From Winogradskyella alexanderae (GTDB lineage Bacteria > Bacteroidota > Bacteroidia > Flavobacteriales > Flavobacteriaceae): 64,000 nucleotides of DNA. The notes under the pieces were generated by a model, which did not search any database, was not told where the DNA came from, and saw only the letters and a program-made list of their open reading frames with translations. The position numbers and the translations under genes are program-made. The first letter of the stretch is position 1, and every line of letters starts with the position of its first letter. Location of the stretch: contig NZ_JAIUJR010000001.1 in NCBI RefSeq assembly GCF_020166335.1, positions 186,001 to 250,000 of the forward strand. Direction: 5' to 3'. Shown here one piece after another: positions 45,453 through 54,323 of the stretch.

Positions 45453-46322
45453 CTAATTGCCTACTATTGGGATTAAACCACGTAATCCCATATCCACAAC
45501 TTGTTCACCCGCAGAAGGCTCATACTTGCCATCCATATTTATTTCCGTCCATTCAAAACTATTATTAATGGAAAAAGAAAGTGTAACGATAACATCATCT
45601 GTTTCATTTCCTGATATTGTAAAGCCATTTTCAAACTGCCCCGTGACAACACAAGAGCCCTGAGGTACAGGTGACGTACTAAACAATGGATTGGGCACTG
45701 TAGTAGCTCCTTCAGGAGCCTGACCTTGACTTGTAAAGCCTAATGCTTCAAAAGCCCAAAACCCTTGAAGGACATCATCATTAACCGTTATGGTGCTACT
45801 ATTTAAATCGAAAGACGTTATGTAATTATTATAGCCTACGAAACTTGCTAGCCTGCCAGTAACTTCACCCAAAGTCTCGGTTAAAACCTGAATATCCCCT
45901 TCTTGATACGCCAATGAAACTCTAACCCATTCATAACTTCCAACTTCTAATTCATCAAGTGGTATGGTTAAGAATGTGTCGTTATCACCAGCAAAAATAG
46001 ATTGTTGAAAATCAATAGCCATATCTCCTCCGGCATTTGTTTCGGGACCATTATAAATTATTTCTCCTTGACCTAACAACGTATTTGCCGAAGGTGCAAA
46101 CTCTATGTAATTAGCACTCATTCTTTGGATAGTAGGTGATTGCGCCGCATTACCAATTGGCACGGTTGCTGGCTGTCCGAGATTATCCAAGCGTTGTTGA
46201 TTTGGATCAAATTTAAGTTTAATAATTAGATTTGGTCTCGCATTATCTGTGGTAGAGTCATCGCTAGTACATGAAAAAATCAAAACTAATACTAGGGCAA
46301 AAAGTAGGTTATTTCTTTTCAA
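45453..46322 (-). CDS. Lipoprotein of unknown function
   Basis: 289 residues, lipobox IFSC (C18). A mostly beta protein with conserved-looking blocks (SANYIEFAPSANTLLGQGEIIYNGPET in pieces; LDELEVGSYEWVRVSLAYQEGDI; GLRGLIPIVGN at the end). No domain is recognised. It is downstream of the BNR-repeat protein by 18 bp, so they are probably co-transcribed and may share a surface role. Confidence 0.7.
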   Translation of the reverse strand: MKRNNLLFALVLVLIFSCTSDDSTTDNARPNLIIKLKFDPNQQRLDNLGQPATVPIGNAAQSPTIQRMSANYIEFAPSANTLLGQGEIIYNGPETNAGGDMAIDFQQSIFAGDNDTFLTIPLDELEVGSYEWVRVSLAYQEGDIQVLTETLGEVTGRLASFVGYNNYITSFDLNSSTITVNDDVLQGFWAFEALGFTSQGQAPEGATTVPNPLFSTSPVPQGSCVVTGQFENGFTISGNETDDVIVTLSFSINNSFEWTEINMDGKYEPSAGEQVVDMGLRGLIPIVGN

Positions 46323-46340
46323 TTGGATTGATTTAATTCA

Positions 46341-49184
46341 TTATTTAATCTCTAATTTGGTAGAGGTTTTATCTATTTGTATAACATAAACGCCCTTTGG
46401 TAAATAATATTTTCCGTTACTAGCTTTGTTTACATCAATACTTGTATTTTCTTTCATTAATGCCTTTCTGCCCTTTTCGCTTATCTCAAGATTATAATCT
46501 AGATAGTTGAATCCCTTATCAACATCTATTGACATGCGGTTCAGTTCAGCGCCATTCTCTGAAAGTATTTTTAAAGTTTGCTGTCCGGCTGTATTACTAT
46601 AAAACTGAATTGTTTTTGAAGGCTCGTAAGCATCTAACCATTTACTCCAAGAGCTTCCCCATCTATTTGAATGTCTTACTGGACTTAACTCAAAAATTGT
46701 TATACCTTTAGATTTAATTGCTCCACTCATTTTCTGGAGTGGCTCAATATTAGCCTTATAAATACTTCTACCATGAGTTCCTAATAATAAATCCTTTGCC
46801 TCAGGTTGAACTACGATATCATGAAAGGCAACATTAGGCAATCCTTCTGAAAAGATTTCCCAAGATTCACCCATATTAAAAGAAACATAAGCACCATTAT
46901 CTGTTCCAACATAAAGTAAATTTTCGTTCTCTGGGTCTTCTGTTATCACATTTACAGGAGATAGAGGAATATCACCACCTATTTCTTTCCATGTCTGGCC
47001 ATAGTCATCACTCATATAAACGTAAACACCAAAGTTGTCCCAGCGATAACCATTTAGTGTGACATAAACGCGCTCCTTTTTATGCTTCGATGCAACCACA
47101 CGACTAACCCATAAATCTTTTGGAAATATATTGGAGATATTCGTCCAGCTTCCTCCAGCATTTTTAGTAATATGGACATATCCATCATCGCTCCCTGCAT
47201 AGATTAAACCAAATTGAAATGGGCTTTCACTAATTGAGGTTATTGTGCCATAAGCAACATTACCTTTTTTTCCGCCTTTGGTTAAATCATCGCTAATAGC
47301 TTCCCAATCAGTCCCTTGATTCATTGAACGCATTAATTTATTGCCTCCTAAATACAAGATATCTTGGTTGTGGGACGATAATAGAATTGGTGTTTGCCAA
47401 TTAAATCGATATGGGTTTTCCCCGAGCGTGTGTTTTGGCTGAATGTATGTGCGATCACCCGTTTCTAAATTCAATCTGTAATAGTTTCCAAATTGAAAAC
47501 CTGTATATACAATATTAGAATTTCTGTTATCTATCTGGATTTGCATACCATCTCCACCCATTATGGATTCCCAAGGATACTGCCCTTGTTGGTACCAACT
47601 TTTATCCTCTCGTGCATTGTTTGCTCCTTTCCAAACACCATTGTCTTGCAAACCACCATAAACATTATATGGTTGTTCGTTATCTACATTTATGGCATAG
47701 AACTGACCCACCGAAGGTGAATTGTTCTTTATCCAATTTTCACCATCATCATATGTAATATTAACTCCACCGTCATTCCCGTCAATTAAATGATTGGGGT
47801 TTTTAGGATTAATCCAAAGTGCATGATGATCTGCATGCACATTCTCTGCACTTATGGAAGTCCAGTTTTTACCTCCATCCTTAGACTTAACAATTGGAAC
47901 ACCATAAATATAGATATGATCTTGATTGGCAGGAGACACGTGGATATGCCCAAAATAATAACCATAGCTAAAGTAAATACCGTCTAAGAAATCCTCATGG
48001 GTTTTAGACCAAGACTTCCCGCCATCAACACTTTTGTAAACTTCAGCACCAATCACTGGAGTATCAAAAAGTAAAGAATTAGCATCCTCCAAATATTTTG
48101 CTAAATCAATTGGTTTAACATTACCTGAACGCACCATTTGTTTTACGTTCTCTGCGCGATATTTTTCTTGAAAGCCGTTCGTTTTCAAAAACATATTCAA
48201 TTTCTTATCATCAAGCGCTAAAAAATCGTCATTGCCCATGGTTTTAAAATCTTCCTTAGTCAAACCTCGTTTACCAGTTTCCTTTTTATCGCTCGGTCTT
48301 CTAAATTGACTATCGTGAACTGCATAGACAATATTGTCATCGAATACTGCAATTCCAATTCTTCCTACACCTTCACCTGTTGGGAATCCACTGCCGTCAA
48401 TAGACACCTTTTGCCACGTCTCACCAGCATCAGTACTTTTATAAATACCAGAATTACTTCCATTTCCAGAAAAATTCCATGCTTTTCTGTCCTTTGTCCA
48501 TGAGGTTGCAAACATGATATTATAGTTATATGGACTATGTTGTAGATCAATAATTCCAGACATCTCATCGACAAACAGCTTTTGTTCCCATGTTTTACCG
48601 CCATCATTTGTCTTAAATATCCCTCTTTCATTATTTGGTGAATATAAATGTCCTGTTACACCAACTGTAATAACATCAGGATTATCAGGATGAACTAAAA
48701 TAGGGGCAAAATGATGCGCATCCATTAAACCAATGTTTTCCCATGTCTCACCATTATCAGTGGACTTTAAAAGCCCAATACCAGCATAAGACGATCGCGA
48801 AGCATTATTCTCACCAGTACCGACATAAATAGTTCGTGTTGGCCAATGCACTGCAATATCTCCCACGTTTTGTGTATCTGCATTGTCTAGAATAGGTATG
48901 AAGGTAGTACCGTTATTTGTAGTATGCCAAACACCTCCTGAGGCATATCCCACATAAAATTCGGATGGCATATCTGGATTGACTGCCAAGTCTACAACAC
49001 GGCCACTCATTATCGTCGGTCCAATATTTTTAAATGGTACGTTTTTTACCAATGACTGGTCTGTCATTACTCTTTTTTGTTCTAATGCTTTTTCTACCTC
49101 ATTAGCACTGGTTGAGGGCTGTTGTGCGAATAGGAATAATGAATTAATAAAAAGGAAAATGGAAAATAAATTGAAAAATCTCAT
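46341..49184 (-). CDS. BNR/VPS10-like beta-propeller protein
   Basis: 947 residues from ATG 49184, chosen because the signal peptide (MRFFNLFSIFLFINSLFLFAQ) begins there; an ATG 42 bp upstream would push it inward. Many Asp-box (BNR) repeats are visible: STDNGETWE, TNDGGKTWE, STDAGETWQ, SVDGGKSWS, SKDGGKNWT, TYDDGENW and MSDDYGQTW, arranged as one or two seven-to-ten-bladed propellers. The end reads YYLPKGVYVIQIDKTSTKLEIK in part, similar to a T9SS type A tail but not decisive. Sortilin-like VPS10 or glycosidase-like function; no catalytic residues are evident. Confidence 0.82.
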   Translation of the reverse strand: MRFFNLFSIFLFINSLFLFAQQPSTSANEVEKALEQKRVMTDQSLVKNVPFKNIGPTIMSGRVVDLAVNPDMPSEFYVGYASGGVWHTTNNGTTFIPILDNADTQNVGDIAVHWPTRTIYVGTGENNASRSSYAGIGLLKSTDNGETWENIGLMDAHHFAPILVHPDNPDVITVGVTGHLYSPNNERGIFKTNDGGKTWEQKLFVDEMSGIIDLQHSPYNYNIMFATSWTKDRKAWNFSGNGSNSGIYKSTDAGETWQKVSIDGSGFPTGEGVGRIGIAVFDDNIVYAVHDSQFRRPSDKKETGKRGLTKEDFKTMGNDDFLALDDKKLNMFLKTNGFQEKYRAENVKQMVRSGNVKPIDLAKYLEDANSLLFDTPVIGAEVYKSVDGGKSWSKTHEDFLDGIYFSYGYYFGHIHVSPANQDHIYIYGVPIVKSKDGGKNWTSISAENVHADHHALWINPKNPNHLIDGNDGGVNITYDDGENWIKNNSPSVGQFYAINVDNEQPYNVYGGLQDNGVWKGANNAREDKSWYQQGQYPWESIMGGDGMQIQIDNRNSNIVYTGFQFGNYYRLNLETGDRTYIQPKHTLGENPYRFNWQTPILLSSHNQDILYLGGNKLMRSMNQGTDWEAISDDLTKGGKKGNVAYGTITSISESPFQFGLIYAGSDDGYVHITKNAGGSWTNISNIFPKDLWVSRVVASKHKKERVYVTLNGYRWDNFGVYVYMSDDYGQTWKEIGGDIPLSPVNVITEDPENENLLYVGTDNGAYVSFNMGESWEIFSEGLPNVAFHDIVVQPEAKDLLLGTHGRSIYKANIEPLQKMSGAIKSKGITIFELSPVRHSNRWGSSWSKWLDAYEPSKTIQFYSNTAGQQTLKILSENGAELNRMSIDVDKGFNYLDYNLEISEKGRKALMKENTSIDVNKASNGKYYLPKGVYVIQIDKTSTKLEIK

Positions 49185-49294
49185 GTTGGTTGGGTTTTTA
49201 TAAAATGAAAAATAATTAAACTCCATACTCGAACAAAATTTGCTAACAAAGTTTAACAGATTCTTGTACCTTTAAACTTCTAAAAATTTTTAGT

Positions 49295-50587
49295 ATGAAA
49301 TACGATTTAATTGACCGCAAACTTTTTATAAAAAATCGAAAAAACTTCATGGGCCAAATGAAACCAAATAGTTTGGCAGTATTCAATTCTAACGATATTT
49401 ATCCTGTGAGTGCAGACAGTACTTTACCTTTTGCACAGCACAGGGATATTTTTTACCTAAGTGGTGTTGACCAAGAAGAGAGTATTTTAGTTTTATTTCC
49501 GGATTGTACAAAAGAAAAGCATCGCGAAATTTTATTTTTAAAAGAAACAAATGAGCATATTGCTGTATGGGAAGGCGAAAAGCTAACTAAAGAAAAGGCA
49601 TTTGAAACTTCTGGAATTAAAACAGTGTATTGGTTACAAGACATGGAAAAAATTATGTTTGAACTAATGACACAATGCGAAACGGTTTACATAAACACCA
49701 ATGAACATTACAGAGCAAGTGTTGAAACTGAGACGAGAGAAGACCGTTTCACTAAATGGCTAAAAGGTAAGTATCCTGCTCACTCGGTGGCCAAGAGCAA
49801 CCCAATATTACAACGGCTTAGGTCAGTAAAAGATCAGATTGAATTAGATATTTTACAAAACGCCTGTAACATCACTGAAAAGGGGTTCAAGCGTGTCCTT
49901 AACTTTGTGAAGCCAGGAATATGGGAATATAATATTGAAGCGGAATTTATGCACGAGTTCTTAAATAACCGTTCAAAAGGATTTGCCTACACGCCTATTA
50001 TAGCTTCAGGAAATAATGCTAACGTATTGCACTACATAGAGAACAATCAACAATGCAAGGCTGGTGATTTAATATTAATGGATGTGGGTGCAGAATATGC
50101 AAACTATTCTAGTGATATGACACGTACCATTCCTGTTTCGGGTAAATTTACCGAGCGTCAAAAAGCTGTCTATAACGCAGTTAATAGAGTAAAGAAAGAA
50201 GCAACAAAATTGTTAGTGCCTGGCGCTTTTTGGGAAGAGTATCATGTTGAAGTAGGCAAATTAATGACATCAGAATTATTGGGTCTTGGCCTTATTGATA
50301 AGGCAGATGTACAAAATGAGAATCCAGATTGGCCTGCCTATAAAAAGTATTTTATGCACGGTACCTCACACCACATTGGTTTGGACACCCATGATTACGG
50401 ACTGCTCCACGAACCGATCAAAGCAAACATGGTATTTACCGTTGAGCCAGGTATCTATATTCCCGATGAAGGATTTGGAATTAGACTTGAGGATGATGTG
50501 GTTGTACAGGATTCGGGTGAGCCCTTTAATCTTATGCGAAATATTCCTATTGAAGCAGAGGAAATTGAAGATTTAATGAATAGCTAA
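49295..50587 (+). CDS. pepP: Aminopeptidase P family protein (Xaa-Pro aminopeptidase)
   Basis: 430 residues, cytoplasmic. Two-domain creatinase fold. The dinuclear metal ligands are all present: D in LILMDVGAEY and SSDMTRT, H in HGTSHHIGLDTHD, E in FTVEPGIY and E in IRLEDDVVV. It removes the N-terminal residue from Xaa-Pro peptides. A TACCTTTA box (49267-49274) lies upstream. Monocistronic, divergent from the BNR gene. Confidence 0.94.
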   Translation: MKYDLIDRKLFIKNRKNFMGQMKPNSLAVFNSNDIYPVSADSTLPFAQHRDIFYLSGVDQEESILVLFPDCTKEKHREILFLKETNEHIAVWEGEKLTKEKAFETSGIKTVYWLQDMEKIMFELMTQCETVYINTNEHYRASVETETREDRFTKWLKGKYPAHSVAKSNPILQRLRSVKDQIELDILQNACNITEKGFKRVLNFVKPGIWEYNIEAEFMHEFLNNRSKGFAYTPIIASGNNANVLHYIENNQQCKAGDLILMDVGAEYANYSSDMTRTIPVSGKFTERQKAVYNAVNRVKKEATKLLVPGAFWEEYHVEVGKLMTSELLGLGLIDKADVQNENPDWPAYKKYFMHGTSHHIGLDTHDYGLLHEPIKANMVFTVEPGIYIPDEGFGIRLEDDVVVQDSGEPFNLMRNIPIEAEEIEDLMNS

Positions 50588-50630
50588 TCTATTTACAAAA
50601 TTATCTTAACATTTAATTTTAAAATTTAGT

Positions 50631-51161
50631 TTGATTACAGAATTCTTAAAACATACAGGCGAATTTCTCCGACAATATCCTCAAGTACGATTGTCCATGA
50701 AGGAAGAATTTGCCGTTAGGGATTCTGTATTGAATTCACTTGGCTTAAATAATTTAAATCAGCTAAGAGACCGTTATGAAGGACAAACTTTTTTGGATAA
50801 AACCCTAAAAAAATATGGTGGTTTAGTAGCCTGCCAAAAGCACCTAAATATTAAGGTTACCTCAATAGATGAGTTAAATATTAAAGACTTTAAGCCTCAA
50901 ATTGAAGGGAAAAAAGATATTTACGATATTAAGGTTTTTGATTTTGGTGCTCTTCCTGCCTTAGAATTAAGTACTATAAAAAATCCTTTGATTTTCGTAA
51001 TTCAAAAAGACAAGTCTACCTTTAGTATTTGTGGTTATGGCAATCGGGATTTGGTACTTGATAATTTGGTAGACTCAAATAACGAAACTGTAAATTCCGT
51101 AAGTCTAAAAAATTTTATTGGTTTTAGTGATTTAAAACCCATTGAAGAAATTCTAAAGTAA
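50631..51161 (+). CDS. Unknown protein abutting the DNA methyltransferase gene
   Basis: 176 residues if the TTG at 50631 is used; the first ATG is at 50697 (154 residues). The frame opens only at 50610, and no other start exists upstream, so a TTG start or the shorter form must be true. No domain is recognised. The sequence is mixed alpha/beta (RDSVLNSLGLNNLNQLRDRYEG; YDIKVFDFGALPALEL; SKNFIGFSDLKPIEEIL in pieces) without a helix-turn-helix. Its stop directly touches the methyltransferase ATG (TAAATG), so it is part of the restriction-modification operon and a candidate accessory or specificity factor. Confidence 0.7.
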   Translation: MITEFLKHTGEFLRQYPQVRLSMKEEFAVRDSVLNSLGLNNLNQLRDRYEGQTFLDKTLKKYGGLVACQKHLNIKVTSIDELNIKDFKPQIEGKKDIYDIKVFDFGALPALELSTIKNPLIFVIQKDKSTFSICGYGNRDLVLDNLVDSNNETVNSVSLKNFIGFSDLKPIEEILK

Positions 51162-52160
51162 ATGAATAACATATTTAGTGTAGGAAGTTTGTATGCTGGT
51201 GTTGGTGGTATCTGCATGGGTTTTAAAAACAACGGGTTTAGTCTATCCTGGGCCAATGAGTACGACAAAAATGCTTGCAAAACCTATAGATCAAATTTTA
51301 ATCATCGGCTCATAGAAGGTGATGTAATGCAATTGGATATTTCCTCGTTAGATAAGGTTGATGTTTTGACAGCAGGTTTTCCATGTCAGCCATTTTCTGT
51401 CGCTGGTTACAGACAGGGATTTGATGATAAACGTGGTAATCATTTCTTTAAAATTTTGGATTTCGCTGATGCTATGCGACCAAAAGTGTTATTTCTGGAA
51501 AATGTGAAAAACCTTGTTGGGCATGACAAGGGCCGTACTTTTAAAATTATCAAAGAACTCATTGAAAAACGCAATTATACTTTTGACGCTAAAGTTTTAA
51601 ATACCAAGGATTATGGTAATGTGCCCCACAATAGAGAGCGTATATTTATCATAGCTTTTGATAAGGATTTGGATCCTAGATTTTTTGAGGAATTTAAATT
51701 CAAGTTTCCTGAAAAGGAAGATCTGACTAAGACTATTCAAGATGTGGTCACAAACGAAAAAGTTGATGATCGCTACTACTATGGTGAGGATAAATACATG
51801 TATCCTATGCTAAAAGAAGCGATGCGACGTGATGATACTGTTTATCAATTTAGACGCCAATATGTTCGTGAAAATAAATCAAACGTATGCCCAACTTTAA
51901 CAGCTAATATGGGTACTGGTGGCCATAATGTCCCTCTTGTTAAAACACCATATGGTTTTAGGAAATTAACACCTCGTGAGTGTTTTAGATTTCAAGGATT
52001 TGATAATAGCTATATCTTGCCAGAGATTGCCATTTCACATCTTTATAAGCAAGCGGGTAATTCAGTTAGTGTCCCGGTAATAAGCCGACTTGCAAGCGCA
52101 ATAATGAAAGTATTGAATTCAGTTAATGTATCAGAAAATCATTTAGTTGAGACTGCTTAA
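51162..52160 (+). CDS. DNA cytosine-5 methyltransferase (type II R-M)
   Basis: 332 residues. Motif I SLYAGVGGICMGF (about 9-21), catalytic PCQ with C75 (GFPCQPFS), ENV at 113-115, motif VIII VPHNRERIFII (about 154-164), a short target-recognition region (about 205-260) and the C-terminal motif KQAGNSVSVPVI. This is a complete C5 methylase that transfers a methyl group from S-adenosylmethionine to cytosine. The recognition site cannot be read. It overlaps the convergent nuclease-like gene by 4 bp. Confidence 0.95.
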   Translation: MNNIFSVGSLYAGVGGICMGFKNNGFSLSWANEYDKNACKTYRSNFNHRLIEGDVMQLDISSLDKVDVLTAGFPCQPFSVAGYRQGFDDKRGNHFFKILDFADAMRPKVLFLENVKNLVGHDKGRTFKIIKELIEKRNYTFDAKVLNTKDYGNVPHNRERIFIIAFDKDLDPRFFEEFKFKFPEKEDLTKTIQDVVTNEKVDDRYYYGEDKYMYPMLKEAMRRDDTVYQFRRQYVRENKSNVCPTLTANMGTGGHNVPLVKTPYGFRKLTPRECFRFQGFDNSYILPEIAISHLYKQAGNSVSVPVISRLASAIMKVLNSVNVSENHLVETA

Positions 52161-52891
52161 TCTAATAATTTAAGATTATCTATTAATAGATCGACACCCT
52201 TTAAATTTCCTGTTTGAATATAATAATTTTCAGCATCCATTTTGGTTTTTCCGTTCAGCAAAGCACCTTTAGGTAAAACATAATCGTTGGCAATGATGTG
52301 CCTGAGTGTTTTAAGGCTACAACATCCTGGGATATCGTATGTCCATTTATGATCCAAAATCTTAGCTCTTAATAGTTCTTTATCCGCTTCTGAATCGAAT
52401 AATGAATTCGTATTAGGTTTTAGTCGCACCAATATGAAATAATCGTAATACGATTTAGATTGTGATTTATTTGAATTTGGTTTGTAACTACCATCTTTAT
52501 CCCAGTCATCAGTTTCAAGTAATAACAAATTTGAAAAATAGGCACTTGACTTAACGCTAATCCTTTTGCCTTTATATTCTAAATCAGAGTCATCCCAAAT
52601 ACCTTCTCCATGAATGCCATAATCTATTGGTTGGCATTTTATGCCATGCTTAGCTAAAACCTCATAGGCTATTCCTTCAGCTATTTTCCCTTGCAAAGTA
52701 TTTTTAAAAATATCTAGTGTCGAACGCTGTTCTGTTCCTCCCGTTCGATGCTTTCTATGATGGCCATCACCAAATGCCATGTTGTATGCAAATTTAAATG
52801 AGGCGTTTAAAATTGAAGAGCCAATTGTTTGAGGATTGAATAAAACTTTTGAGTTGATAAAATAAATAGTGTCGTACTGCGTAAGTTTCAT
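52157..52891 (-). CDS. Probable restriction endonuclease of PD-(D/E)xK type
   Basis: 244 residues. The partner position opposite a C5 methylase, plus a PD-(D/E)xK-like pattern, support a type II restriction enzyme: E72 or E78 (GKIAEGIAYEVLAKHG), D103 (DSDLEYKGKR) and K114 (ISVKSS), where the usual acidic residue before Lys is replaced by Ser. A basic, His-rich loop GHHRKHRTGGTEQR (about 43-56) may contact DNA. I do not recognise a named family. Convergent with the methylase by a 4-bp tail overlap. Confidence 0.72.
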   Translation of the reverse strand: MKLTQYDTIYFINSKVLFNPQTIGSSILNASFKFAYNMAFGDGHHRKHRTGGTEQRSTLDIFKNTLQGKIAEGIAYEVLAKHGIKCQPIDYGIHGEGIWDDSDLEYKGKRISVKSSAYFSNLLLLETDDWDKDGSYKPNSNKSQSKSYYDYFILVRLKPNTNSLFDSEADKELLRAKILDHKWTYDIPGCCSLKTLRHIIANDYVLPKGALLNGKTKMDAENYYIQTGNLKGVDLLIDNLKLLD

Positions 52892-53024
52892 TGAATAGGA
52901 TTAGAATCCGGCATTAGTCAAGTCTAAAACTAATTATATTTTTGAAATAGAGATTCTTATTTCATATACAATTGTATTTCAGATTAATTTAATTTAGATT
53001 AGTAATTGTTCAAAATACTTTGCC

Positions 53025-54323
53025 ATGAAGAGTAATCTGCAAATTATTTTTTTACTTATAGTTTCTTGCATTGTTCAACTTTCTTGCAGTAATGACGATG
53101 ACAGTTCCTCTTCGAATGAAGGGAATATACCAGATCCTGTTTTTGAACAAGCTTTAATAGACTTAGGATATGACGATGTATTAGATGGTAGTATTTTAAT
53201 TTCTAATGTTTCTAATGTAACCGTTTTAGAAATTCCTGACTATGACTTTGATGATACAAGTAATGATATCACAGACTTAACAGGGATTGAATATTTTACA
53301 AGCTTAAAGAAACTTAATTGTGAAGGGCAAAGTTTAACCAATTTGGATCTTAGCAATAATTTAGACTTAATGGATCTTAACTGTAGTTACAGTAGATTTA
53401 ATAGTCTTGAGAGTTTAGATGTGAGCCAGAATACTAGATTGGAGATTTTACGATGTCATGCCAATAACCTTACTTCTTTAGACGTAAGTAATAATTCTGA
53501 CCTTTTAGAATTATTTACATACGACAACCCACAACTCATAACTTTAGACGTAAGCAACAATCAGCAATTAAAAACACTATGGTGTTACAACAATAGTCTA
53601 ACGAGTATTGATTTGTCTAATAATCTCGAACTAGAGGCTCTCGATTGTAGATTTGTTAATCTAAACAGTATAGATATTAGTAATAATTCTAAACTTAAAG
53701 AACTATTATTATGGGGCACACAAATTGATTTTTTAGATGTAAACAATAATCCTGAATTAAAAACACTTTCTTGTTTAGATTGCCAGTTGTCAGATATTGA
53801 TGTAAGTCAAAATTTGAATTTAAAGAATTTAGGACTGGGAGGTAACCAACTAACCACTTTAGATGTGAGCAATAATACGGTACTTGAAGGATTAGCTATT
53901 GATAGTAATCAAATTAGCAATATTGATGTAAGTAACAACCCAAATTTAAACCTATTATCATTTTCATTTAATCCAATAACAAACATTGACTTAAGCAACA
54001 ATTCCTTACTATACTATATTGCTTGCAACAGTGTATCTCTGGTAGCGTTAGATGTTAGTAATTGCAATTCGTTAAATTGGTTAGAATGTAATAACAACAG
54101 CCTATCAAATCTAGAGCTTGGTAATATCAATTCACTTGTTTTCTTAGAGGTTGCAAATAATCAGCTAACTAGTCTTGATTTGAGTAATCAGACCAATTTA
54201 AATACAATGGACTGCACTTCTAATAACTTAACCTGTATTCAAGTTAATACTACTCAGCTCAATGATATTCCAGATAGCTGGAATAAAGACATCTCTGCAA
54301 GTTACGCTTTAGATTGTAATTAA
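53025..54323 (+). CDS. Leucine-rich-repeat lipoprotein
   Basis: 432 residues, lipobox VQLSC (C21) followed by an acidic Ser-rich linker (SNDDDSSSSNEG). Fourteen LRR-like units of about 21 residues follow, each with an LDxSNN-type core (LTSLDVSNN, LTTLDVSNN, ITNIDLSNN). There is no T9SS sorting domain, so it is a lipid-anchored surface or periplasmic protein, probably for adhesion or protein binding. Tail-to-tail overlap of 4 bp with the aspartate kinase gene. Confidence 0.88.
   Translation: MKSNLQIIFLLIVSCIVQLSCSNDDDSSSSNEGNIPDPVFEQALIDLGYDDVLDGSILISNVSNVTVLEIPDYDFDDTSNDITDLTGIEYFTSLKKLNCEGQSLTNLDLSNNLDLMDLNCSYSRFNSLESLDVSQNTRLEILRCHANNLTSLDVSNNSDLLELFTYDNPQLITLDVSNNQQLKTLWCYNNSLTSIDLSNNLELEALDCRFVNLNSIDISNNSKLKELLLWGTQIDFLDVNNNPELKTLSCLDCQLSDIDVSQNLNLKNLGLGGNQLTTLDVSNNTVLEGLAIDSNQISNIDVSNNPNLNLLSFSFNPITNIDLSNNSLLYYIACNSVSLVALDVSNCNSLNWLECNNNSLSNLELGNINSLVFLEVANNQLTSLDLSNQTNLNTMDCTSNNLTCIQVNTTQLNDIPDSWNKDISASYALDCN
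53330..54230 (+). repeat. Fourteen 21-residue leucine-rich repeats
   Basis: Units with the plan L-x2-(L/I)-(D/E)-(V/L/I)-(S/N)-x-N then eight to twelve variable residues. Most copies end in NN or QN. The DNA copies are well diverged, so recombination between them is not obvious. The last copies are degenerate (LVALDVSNC, LSNLELGNI). Confidence 0.85.
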
